Below are positions 13,266 through 19,746 of a DNA stretch of 19,746 bases, one piece after another. The stretch is taken from contig CAADWP010000011.1 in the NCBI GenBank assembly GCA_900752785.1, positions 1 through 19,746 on the forward strand, read 5' to 3'. A program made the position numbers and the translations under genes. Within the stretch, counting starts at the first letter, position 1, and the number at the start of each line of letters is the position of its first letter. The notes under the pieces were generated by a model, which was not told the origin of the DNA, did no database searches, and worked only from the letters and a program-made list of their open reading frames with translations. The DNA is from an uncultured Ruminococcus sp. Its GTDB lineage: Bacteria; Bacillota; Clostridia; Oscillospirales; Ruminococcaceae.

Positions 13266-14290
13266 AAATCCTTTAAATAGCTGATATGCTGCGATAATCT
13301 CGTAACCTTTCTGAACGTTTCGGGAGAGTCAGCGTCACTTGTTTCATCGTTAGAAGACCACGCTTTTGGCTCTAACGGATTTATCATAAATTCCCCCGAC
13401 ATCATGTCGATATAGGTGCCGCCGAGGTTGTAACAGAGGTCGTGATACTCGGCTTCGGGATCGAGACAGAGGAGCGATTTTCCTGCCTCACGCTGATTGC
13501 AAAGCAGCAGCTTCATCAGGTGCGACTTACCCTGACCGCTGTTGCCAAGGATGAGAATATTGCTGTTTGTTTTGTCATCAGTGCGCCTGTCAAAGTCCAC
13601 AAGAACGTTGCTGCCATACTTGTCACGACCAAGATAAAAGCCGTTTCTATCGGTCTTTCCGCTGTAGTTTAATGGGTACATATTAGCCACGGAACTTGCA
13701 GGCAGAACACGTTCAAACTGACTTCCGAACATATTATTTCCGATCGGAAGCACGGACAAGAATCCTTCTTTCTGACGGAGCAGAAGCCTGTCAACGCTGA
13801 TTTTGGAACGTGTTAATTCCATGCTTATGTCGGCTTGCAGCTCCTTTAATTTGTCCTCGGAAGCCGCTTTCAGTTCGATAAAGACAGCCGTGTGCAGCAG
13901 ATTTTCTTTGTTCCTGCGGAGTTCTGACAGCAGCTCCACAACATCATGTATATTATCTTGCGCCTTTATACTTTCATTGACATCGTTTGTGGTGGTCATC
14001 ATGTGATTCTTGCGCATCGCCTGCTGAACGATTTTTCGCTGCTCCATGCTTGTCACAAGGCGGTTGTAAATGCGTAAGGTCACGCCGTTTCTGTCCGCCA
14101 AATGCGCTAAAATAGCGGTTTCTTCAGTGTTGGGAGGGTACTCCGTTACTGCCCAGCAGGACTTATAAAAGTTGCCGCAGATGTAATGATCGGTGTAAAA
14201 TTTTATTATTCCCGGCACGATGCGGTCAAAATAATTCTTTGTTTCCACAGCCTCGATTTGTGCCGCAGACAGTTCTCTTTTCTTAAACAT
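13220..14290 (-). pseudogene. VirB4/TrsE transfer ATPase, N-terminal part (frame broken)
   Basis: I choose the ATG at 14288-14290 because GGAGG lies nine bases upstream; the GTG at 14296 is too close to it. The frame overlaps the TrsD-like stop by eight bases. It carries the Walker A motif ILGNSGQGKSHLMK (Lys about 255) and a conserved PEAEYHDLCYNLGG stretch. Reading runs correctly through LSQHISYLKDF and then goes into a wrong frame (SEPTRTSATLRSTP, stop). Restoring one T to the T5 run (plus-strand A5 at 13264-13268) would join it to the C-terminal part. This may be a sequencing error, a real mutation or a phase-variable tract. Confidence 0.88.
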
Positions 14291-14858
14291 TTTCACTTAC
14301 CTCCAAGTAGTTTTCTCCTTCAATATCCGTGATTTCTTCTCCTGAAATACTCGTCCCGAAGTACAGCGCAAGCATTCTTTTTATCTCAGGTTTTGTCATT
14401 CTTCTTGCCGCAAATCCATGCTCTGTGATTGCTTTATCAACACGGTTTATGGTGTTGAATATCTGCTCATCCTTTTCACGTCTGAAGCGTATTGCAAACA
14501 TAAATTGGCGAGCCGAAGACATCTCCGCCTGAATCTCATCGAGGAAAGAATGGTCGGCTTGCAGCAGCTTTCTGACCGATTCATTTTCCTCGGTTTCAAG
14601 CCTTTCTTTTACATAAATTTTGTTGCTGTCGAAACACTCGCAGGAGTCCAGAGCGATGATCTCAAGGTCTGGAACGGTGCTTAAAAGAGTCATCAGATAG
14701 CGGATCTTCGTATCTATATTCGCTGCCGACAGCACGGAAATATTGGTCGGTTCTACGCTGAAAAAGGCTATCTCAGCCTTGTCGGTTTTCACTCCGAAAC
14801 GAGTAAAGCGTTCAAAACCTATCAAGCCTTGAACTGCATTATTTTTTCTTTTTGCCAT
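14283..14858 (-). CDS. TrsD-like conjugation protein
   Basis: The 191-aa protein starts at ATG 14856-14858, ten bases after GGAG. The TTG at 14867 is rejected because it nearly touches the ribosome binding site. It is soluble and mixed alpha/beta, reading GFERFTRFGVKTDKAEIAFF, ISVLSAANIDTKIRYLMTLL and later ARQFMFAIRFRREKDEQIFN. Its place between PrgI/VirB3 and VirB4, and the overlap with VirB4, fit TrsD of Gram-positive transfer systems. It may represent the N-terminal domain of VirB4 encoded as a separate chain. Assignment is mainly by gene order and sequence style. Confidence 0.6.
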   Translation of the reverse strand: MAKRKNNAVQGLIGFERFTRFGVKTDKAEIAFFSVEPTNISVLSAANIDTKIRYLMTLLSTVPDLEIIALDSCECFDSNKIYVKERLETEENESVRKLLQADHSFLDEIQAEMSSARQFMFAIRFRREKDEQIFNTINRVDKAITEHGFAARRMTKPEIKRMLALYFGTSISGEEITDIEGENYLEVSENV

Positions 14859-14863
14859 GATCT

Positions 14864-15133
14864 TCAATCTCCTTTAGTCCAGTAAAATGTTTGCTGCGAA
14901 GTCACAAAAAACTTCACAGCGTTAAAAATGTAGTCCATAATTGCGGTATCGTCAACCCTCAGACTTAAAAATCCGTAGCAGACCGTAGCCGCAATGGGAA
15001 GCACGTTCCACAGGTTCACAAACACTATTACCGACAGAATTATTCCGCCGCAAATGATTATAAAGTCCCGAACATTCCAGAACCACAGCTTCACAGTAGC
15101 TCTTAAGTTTTCGGGATAAATATAGGTTTTCAT
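14864..15133 (-). CDS. PrgI/VirB3-family conjugation membrane protein
   Basis: The 89-aa protein has a short cytoplasmic start (MKTYIYPENLRATVKLWFWN), then two adjacent hydrophobic helices (about 23-41 and 43-60), a short polar segment and a C-terminal tail (FFVTSQQTFYWTKGD). This is the PrgI family pattern, the Gram-positive VirB3/TrsC equivalent that partners VirB4 at the inner membrane. ATG overlaps the VirB6-like stop by four bases (ATGA). Upstream and downstream neighbours are the expected ones. Confidence 0.8.
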   Translation of the reverse strand: MKTYIYPENLRATVKLWFWNVRDFIIICGGIILSVIVFVNLWNVLPIAATVCYGFLSLRVDDTAIMDYIFNAVKFFVTSQQTFYWTKGD

Positions 15134-15939
15134 TTCGCCGCTCCTTTCAGCATTCCGACAGCCTTAGCGCCCATAGAAACGGTATGGCTGACGGACATCA
15201 TATTCACTCTCACGCTTGTATCCAGACCAAACATCTGCGCTATTCTCGGAACTTCCGTTGCCGACAAGCAGATACCAACCGCAAGCAGAGCGTGCTGCGT
15301 ATAACTCAGCAGTCCCAAATACAGTATCGTTGTCTGCAAAAAAGCGGTGAGACAAGTTGCGATCACTTGCTTGCACCAGCCGTAAAATCCGTCGGTGTAA
15401 CCTCTCGGAACGCCGAATAAATAAAGGCTTCCAACGGCAATCTGACAGAGCATTATGCCGCCTCGCTTGATGTTTGCGAATATAACTTTTACGGTGCAGT
15501 ACCCGAATAAAATTATGAAAAATAAGCTGAACAGCGATACGTCGGACGAAAGCGCAACGATAACTTTCAGTCCTGAATCTGCCACAGTTTCGGTCGTGCT
15601 GCCTATGAAATTTCCCAATAAATCATGGGCAAACGTACCCTGCGTGGCGACACAAAACGAGTACAGCCGCTGCGGCACGACCGTCACCAGACTTGCCGCC
15701 ATGAAGCCTTTCAGCACGTTCAGACAAGTATTTTTTATGTTTGCCTGCCCTGATTCATAGGCTATTGCCGTATCGAACACCGCCACCACAAGTCCGCAGA
15801 CAAACAGCATCCATGCAAGGCTTTGGAACAGACCTACAAACGCCTGCACCCATGACATTGCAAACACATCGCTTGTTGTGCTGTTGATAAATTCAAACAG
15901 ATCCGCAATCGCTCCGTATATCAGATTGAACAGATTGCG
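15130..15939 (-). CDS. VirB6/TrsL-like channel protein, 3' exon
   Basis: This exon encodes 269 residues after the intron: RNLFNLIYGAIADLFEF, then several membrane helices (for example VQAFVGLFQSLAWMLFVCGL, VIVALSSDVSLFSLFFIILF and LQTTILYLGLLSY) and a C-terminal VSMGAKAVGMLKGAAK. It has no start of its own with a good ribosome binding site; the GTG at 15867 is internal. Joined in frame to the 42-codon 5' exon at 18653-18778, it gives 311 aa. Polytopic proteins of this size, in this order (VirB6, VirB3, VirB4), form the inner-membrane part of the mating channel. Expression depends on removal of the 2,713-bp intron. Confidence 0.78.
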   Translation of the reverse strand, partial: RNLFNLIYGAIADLFEFINSTTSDVFAMSWVQAFVGLFQSLAWMLFVCGLVVAVFDTAIAYESGQANIKNTCLNVLKGFMAASLVTVVPQRLYSFCVATQGTFAHDLLGNFIGSTTETVADSGLKVIVALSSDVSLFSLFFIILFGYCTVKVIFANIKRGGIMLCQIAVGSLYLFGVPRGYTDGFYGWCKQVIATCLTAFLQTTILYLGLLSYTQHALLAVGICLSATEVPRIAQMFGLDTSVRVNMMSVSHTVSMGAKAVGMLKGAAK

Positions 15940-15982
15940 ATAGGTAAAGTTTTGATATTATCTCCGCCTTTTCCCCCGCTTA

Positions 15983-16016
15983 GCACCGTGCGTGCGACTT
16001 TCACCGCACACGGCGC
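15983..16016 (-). ncRNA. Group II intron domain V (first intron)
   Basis: This is a 34-nt hairpin on the minus strand: GCGCCGTG pairs with CACGGTGC, a CG bulge follows, then the inner stem TGCGGT/GTCGCA with a GAAA tetraloop. It is the catalytic core signature of group II ribozymes. The lower stem starts GCGCC where many introns have GAGCC. Confidence 0.88.
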
Positions 16017-16073
16017 CCCATCGGTATTACAAATTTGTCATAATAGTATTGCTTTCAAAGTAATTAAAACATA

Positions 16074-17930
16074 TTAAATTTCAGGATTTCCTGCTAATAT
16101 TCGGAGTTTGTTAATTTTGTCAAGTTGAGATTTATTAGGCTTTATTTTAATAATATATGCTTGTATGGTTTCTTGCTTAACAGCGTGAATTAATCTGTGA
16201 ACGTCAACATGGATTATCACAAGGTTTTTATATTCATCTGTACCGCCTTGACTGACAGGCTTTTTATGATGACAATGAATTTCATCTATCCACAGTGTCT
16301 TGCCTGTAACTGCACATTTTCCATATTGAGCAGCGTAGAGTGAAACTCTGTTATCCAAATATTCTATACTTCTATTAGGGATGAATGCTCTTGCGAGCAT
16401 ATGAAGTACCGTCATAACATACTCGTCAAATTTCAGATTTTTATGAATTTCTTCTCTGCCCTCTGCCGTATATTTGCATATACTTTTCTTTTTGTTCATA
16501 GGTTCTTGAGTCTTGATATATCCAATAGGACAAACCATTTGTTTATCAACAAAGCGTATCATTTGGCTCTTTCCATATTTCTTAGCCATAAAATCAGACT
16601 TTATCTCACCTATTTTCTTTATCCTTTTTCGGAGTCTTGTATGCATAATCCTGGATAATTGAAACTGCATTTTCGCACAGTCCAACACTATATTGGTAGC
16701 ATATCTATAATAGTTGTGTATTCCTACTACCATACTGTTGTATTTGCGTATTTGCATTACGCTGTTTTGTGCATTTTTACTGTGAGAAATAACCTTGATT
16801 TGTTCTTTCAGTTTTTCTTTTTCACGTTTGACCGCCTTGTCGGACATATGTGACCTTACTACAAACTTACCTCCTTTCCGAACCGCTTTTATTTTGAAGC
16901 CTAAAAATTCAGAATAACTTCTTTTGAGATTAACAACCTTTGATTTTTCCTCACTGATTTCAAGTTTAAGACGTTCTTTAAGCCACTTTTTGACGGCAAT
17001 AAAAATTTTATTGGCGTCACTGCGTTTTCGGCAGAAAATTTTAAAATCATCCGCATATCTTATAATGTACATTTCTTTAAGATTACTCTTTTTCAATGCA
17101 CGGTTTTTGTGACCTGAACTAACAGTACCGTTTTTACATTTCTGTTCTTTGTACTGATAATATGTGGGTATTGTTTCCCATTGACTGCTTATCCACCAAT
17201 CTAATTCATTAAGCACAATATTCGCAAGGAGCGGCGATAGAATACCACCCTGCGGTGTACCTTTCATTGGATATACTGTACTGCCGTCCGGCATTACAAT
17301 CGGTGCTTTTAGCATTTGCTTAATTATGCATATCAGTTGTTTATCTCTAATACCCATCGTCCATAACTGACGTATCAGCTTGGAATGATTGACATTATCA
17401 AAGAATCCCTTAATATCCACGTCCACTACGAAGTGCAGCTTTCTGATGTGTATCATGCCATAACATTGAGCTATGGCATGCTCTGTTGACCTGTTCGGTC
17501 TGAAACCGTTGCTTCGGTCGTGGAATTTTGCTTCGCAAATCGGCTCTAAGACCTGCAAAATGCATTGCTGAACAAGCCTGTCTGTTATCGTGGGGATTCC
17601 CAATGGTCTGATACCGCCGTTCGGCTTTTCAATTTCCTTTCTCCTGACCGCCTTTGGCTGATACCATTTTAGTTTTTTCTGAATTATCTCAACATATTGT
17701 TCGACTGTAAGCTTCTCAAAATCCTTTATTGTAAGTTTGTCCACTCCAGCCGTAAAACTGCCTTTGTTCCGCTTTATATTCCTGTATGCAAGCCGTATAT
17801 TTTCTTCATTGGTTATTAATTCCATAAGATTAGTGAAAACATCACCCTGTTTGCTCTTTTTATACAGCTCATCAAAGCAGCTTTGTAAATCGTAATACTC
17901 CAAATGTCTTAGTTTCTTTTGCTTTGTCAT
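16074..17930 (-). CDS. ltrA: Group II intron reverse transcriptase / maturase / HNH endonuclease
   Basis: I choose the ATG at 17928-17930, nine bases after AAAGGGGG, giving 618 aa. The longer open frame to 18080 runs into intron RNA structure. The RT domain includes PLGIPTITDRLVQQ, DVDIKGFFDNV, GTPQGGILSPLLANI and RYADDFKIF with Asp294/Asp295. The maturase X domain lies at about 385-500 (IHNYYRYATN). The C-terminal HNH endonuclease has Cys539, CHHKKP (His554/His555), Asn569 and HRLIH (His578). All key residues are intact, so it should help the intron splice and retrohome. It sits in domain IV. Confidence 0.95.
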   Translation of the reverse strand: MTKQKKLRHLEYYDLQSCFDELYKKSKQGDVFTNLMELITNEENIRLAYRNIKRNKGSFTAGVDKLTIKDFEKLTVEQYVEIIQKKLKWYQPKAVRRKEIEKPNGGIRPLGIPTITDRLVQQCILQVLEPICEAKFHDRSNGFRPNRSTEHAIAQCYGMIHIRKLHFVVDVDIKGFFDNVNHSKLIRQLWTMGIRDKQLICIIKQMLKAPIVMPDGSTVYPMKGTPQGGILSPLLANIVLNELDWWISSQWETIPTYYQYKEQKCKNGTVSSGHKNRALKKSNLKEMYIIRYADDFKIFCRKRSDANKIFIAVKKWLKERLKLEISEEKSKVVNLKRSYSEFLGFKIKAVRKGGKFVVRSHMSDKAVKREKEKLKEQIKVISHSKNAQNSVMQIRKYNSMVVGIHNYYRYATNIVLDCAKMQFQLSRIMHTRLRKRIKKIGEIKSDFMAKKYGKSQMIRFVDKQMVCPIGYIKTQEPMNKKKSICKYTAEGREEIHKNLKFDEYVMTVLHMLARAFIPNRSIEYLDNRVSLYAAQYGKCAVTGKTLWIDEIHCHHKKPVSQGGTDEYKNLVIIHVDVHRLIHAVKQETIQAYIIKIKPNKSQLDKINKLRILAGNPEI

Positions 17931-18652
17931 AGGCAACGCCCCCTTTCGAGATTGTTTTTCTTGGATAATTCCTAAATCGTACTCGAAGCTATGATTTTCA
18001 ATGCCTATAACTCTTTTGTAATATCGACTTGTGGCTGTCCCTCCGTTCTCCATTACAGAGAACATCGTCAGTAATGCCACGACTTAGCCCACAATTAAAA
18101 CAACTTATTATTCTTCGTTTGTACCGCATAATTGCGTATTGTAGGCTGCCACGTTCCGATAATCCTATCTGTACATATATACTTAGGTGTCTTGCTCTGA
18201 GCCTGACAGCTTGGCAATGCCTATAACATTGCAAGGTGTTTAATAGAATGGATTTTGACTCCACCTCACTGTCACTTCATTATGAAGTATGCACATTTCT
18301 ATGCATTTGTTCTTTAGACCCGTACCTTCGCAGATTTGTCAGACATTTACGTCTATTCTCACCATATATATTTTTCGCAATTTAGTTGCTTAGACCTCCG
18401 ACCTATAGGATACACCATTCATCTCTAAACAGCTTTCGTGTCTGCTTATGCAGATTTACGGTATCTCTCAGCCGACTTTACCGAGCTTCTGACAAAATTC
18501 GTTTCCGAATAATGCCAGTCGGAATTTAAGGGAGGCGTTTCAGGACGTTACTCAATCATTCCACCTCTCGGATTATCAGTTCTCCCAATAGAGAACGCCT
18601 TTTCACGTTCTTTTATTAGTGCCTAATCTTTTCAATTAGGAACGTGTCGCAC

Positions 18653-18778
18653 CCACTCAAACATGGCTTCCCATATCCAGTCTCCGATAGCGTCCGTAAC
18701 ATTGCCTATGGTGTTGTCCCACAATGAGGAAATGCCGTCGCCGATCCAGTCGATGGCGTCCCCGATCCAATCAAACAT
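18653..18778 (-). CDS. VirB6/TrsL-like channel protein, 5' exon
   Basis: An ATG at 18776-18778 opens a 42-codon exon ending FEW just before the intron's GTGCG. The peptide has a repeated Trp/Asp/Gly pattern (MFDWIGDAIDWIGDGI) and ends IGDWIWEAMFEW. It overlaps the stop of the winged-helix gene by eight bases, indicating translational coupling. It continues after splicing as WRNLFNLIYGAI into the 3' exon at 15939. It is too short to be listed as a gene on its own and would be missed without the intron model. Confidence 0.78.
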
Positions 18779-19061
18779 CTTTTTTCACCTCGATTTCTCC
18801 CTTGATTTTATATAGCGAACTGCGCTGTCCGCCAAGAAAATGATAGCGATGAGTTATCTCCAGCAAATCATGCTTTTCAAGTTCCTTGAACGCCCTGTAT
18901 ACCGTTGTTTTTGAGAACTTCAAGTCCTCTGAGATATTGCGTACAGCCGGAAAACACTCGCCTTTTTCGTCCGCACGGTTAGCCAGATAACAGTACACCG
19001 AGACCGCCTTGTGGCTTAGTCCCAGATCGTAAATTCTTCTTGGAAATATCAATTTCGTCAC
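18771..19061 (-). CDS. Winged-helix (HTH_36-like) protein, 96 aa
   Basis: The protein reads LIFPRRIYDLGLSHKAVSVY and CYLANRADEKGECFPAVRNI, then EDLKFSKTTVYRAFKELEKH as the recognition helix and DLLEITHRY as the wing. This is the HTH_36/replication-initiator-like winged helix, also common in ICE transfer operons. It overlaps the VirD4 stop by four bases and the VirB6-like start by eight, so it is embedded in the operon. It probably binds DNA as a local regulator or in element maintenance; the target is unknown. Confidence 0.75.
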   Translation of the reverse strand: MTKLIFPRRIYDLGLSHKAVSVYCYLANRADEKGECFPAVRNISEDLKFSKTTVYRAFKELEKHDLLEITHRYHFLGGQRSSLYKIKGEIEVKKDV

Positions 19062-19641
19062 CCTTTCGTCCTGATATTATTCTTCTTTTTGGGGAGTTCT
19101 TCATCGTCAAATTCCGGCTGAAAAACTTCCTTTTTGGGCGGATATTTTAAGCTCACATCACGAATCAGCTCGCCGCAATCCTTGTAGGAAACCGGTCTTG
19201 CAGCCTTGTCCGACAAGCGGTATTCTTCTTCAAATTTTATGCCCCATTTGAAGTACAGCTTCAGCTTGCTTATCATGGGATGCACCCCCGTTTTCATGAC
19301 GATAAACTGTCCTTTTGGCATGGATTTCAGCTCGTCAACCGTCATTAACGGTCTGCCGATCATCTGCAACGACTGAGTTTTTTCCTTACCATTTGACACA
19401 GAACCGCTCAGCACAGTCTGCTCTCCCAACGCTTTTGACAGCACATCTGCCGATTGGGAATTAGGCGCAAAACCGCCGAATATCGTCAACTGCGTGTTGT
19501 CGGTGATTATCTCCATTCCCTGTTTTCCGTAATTCTGTTCAAGCTGTGCGAATGATTGGATTATTGCAATAATGCTGATTTTTCGGCTTCGTCCTGCGGA
19601 AAACATCGCCTCTGCGCCCTCTATTTTCGGGAAAGATTGCG
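19058..19641 (-). CDS. VirD4/TraG coupling protein, 3' exon (C-terminal part)
   Basis: This exon gives about 194 residues in frame: QSFPKIEGAEAMFSAGRSRK, then IIAIIQSFAQLEQNYGKQG, TIFGGFAPNSQSADVLSKAL and SLQMIGRPLMTVDELKSMPKG. These are the GRSR/IQS-QLE and RPL-x-x-x-D-E blocks of TraG/VirD4 coupling ATPases (TrsK). The Walker A region and most of the ATPase lie upstream of the intron, outside the window. The start-like ATG at 19606 is internal, because the reading frame and conservation extend to the intron junction at 19641. VirD4 brings the relaxase-DNA complex to the channel. Confidence 0.88.
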
Positions 19642-19746
19642 ATAGGTAAGGCTTTGAAATAATCTCCGCCTTTTCCCCCGCTTAGCACTGTACGTGAGCC
19701 TTTCGGACTCATACAGCGCCCCATCAATATTACAATTTTGTCAGAC
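19642..19746 (-). mobile_element. 3' end of a second group II intron (partial)
   Basis: The last 105 bases of a second intron, related to the first, are present and run off the right edge. Its 3' end is again CCTAT (last base 19642). Domain V-like pairs GCGCTGTA/TACAGTGC enclose TGAG-CTCA and a GAAA loop with one extra base. The stretch between domains V and VI is almost the same as in the first intron, while domain V and the domain VI loop differ by several changes. It interrupts the VirD4 gene. Confidence 0.85.

Larger units (their letters stand above)
15940..18652 (-). mobile_element. Complete group II intron, 2,713 bp
   Basis: The 5' end is GTGCG (18652-18648), matching the group II GUGYG consensus. 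The 3' end is CCTAT (last base 15940) after a domain VI stem. Domain V is at 15983-16016 with a GAAA loop. Domains I-III occupy about 18081-18652, and domain IV holds the maturase gene. Splicing at these ends joins TGG to CGC and restores one frame across the VirB6-like gene, which supports both boundaries. A CCATTC at 18246-18251 could pair (one G-U) with GAGTGG at the end of the 5' exon as EBS1-IBS1. The protein suggests a bacterial, HNH-bearing mobile class; I cannot assign the exact subclass. Confidence 0.9.

Noticed and set aside
17931..18264. Longer maturase start at 18080 and a minus-strand frame at 17998-18264
   Set aside because: Both lie in the structured 5' part of the intron; the ATG at 17930 has the strong AAAGGGGG.

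Overview
The window looks like part of an integrative conjugative element (ICE), or a degraded remnant of one, from a low-G+C gut Clostridia lineage, probably Ruminococcaceae/Oscillospirales. This rests on A+T-rich DNA, strong GGAGG ribosome binding sites, a Gram-positive Trs/Tn1549-type transfer gene set and a MobP-type relaxase with SEL1 repeats. The organism is inferred from gene style only. No rRNA, tRNA or CRISPR array is visible.

Layout. (1) Positions 1-2640 form a scrambled recombinase/regulator zone. It holds a partial unidentified ORF at the left edge, a tyrosine-recombinase-like gene lacking canonical catalytic residues (222-1145), an unlisted 56-codon gene (1285-1455), two nearly identical tandem HTH genes with matching promoters and palindromes (1457-2152), and the first 80 codons of a lost ICE integrase (2153-2392). 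A strong promoter, two hairpins and a terminator with no gene (2487-2613) look like a small RNA. (2) Positions 2656-5459 are stress/repair cargo: Hsp20, a 79-aa unknown, a 49-aa KGG-like protein, a stand-alone LigD-type ligase and Ku, which together give a minimal bacterial NHEJ pair. (3) Positions 5552-9246 are the DNA-processing module: relaxase, a papain/C39-like small protein, a ribbon-helix-helix-like accessory protein, a hairpin- and repeat-rich gene-free stretch that is the best oriT candidate, and a DUF6103-like protein. (4) Positions 9247-19641 are mating-channel genes, all on the minus strand: an ArdA-like acidic protein, a tandem NlpC/P60 hydrolase, VirB4, a TrsD-like protein, PrgI/VirB3, a VirB6/TrsL-like membrane protein, a winged-helix protein and the VirD4 coupling ATPase.

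Three things interrupt the transfer operon. A complete 2,713-bp group II intron with its own RT-maturase-HNH protein splits the VirB6-like gene. The 3' end of a second, related intron splits the VirD4 gene, and most of that intron lies outside the window. VirB4 carries a one-base contraction in a T run that breaks its frame. A TspO gene with its own strong terminator also sits between VirB4 and the cell-wall hydrolase.

Together these describe an element whose transfer would depend on removing two introns and on a VirB4 frame correction, and which carries DNA-end-joining and stress genes. Whether it can still move is open, because its only recognisable ICE integrase is truncated.
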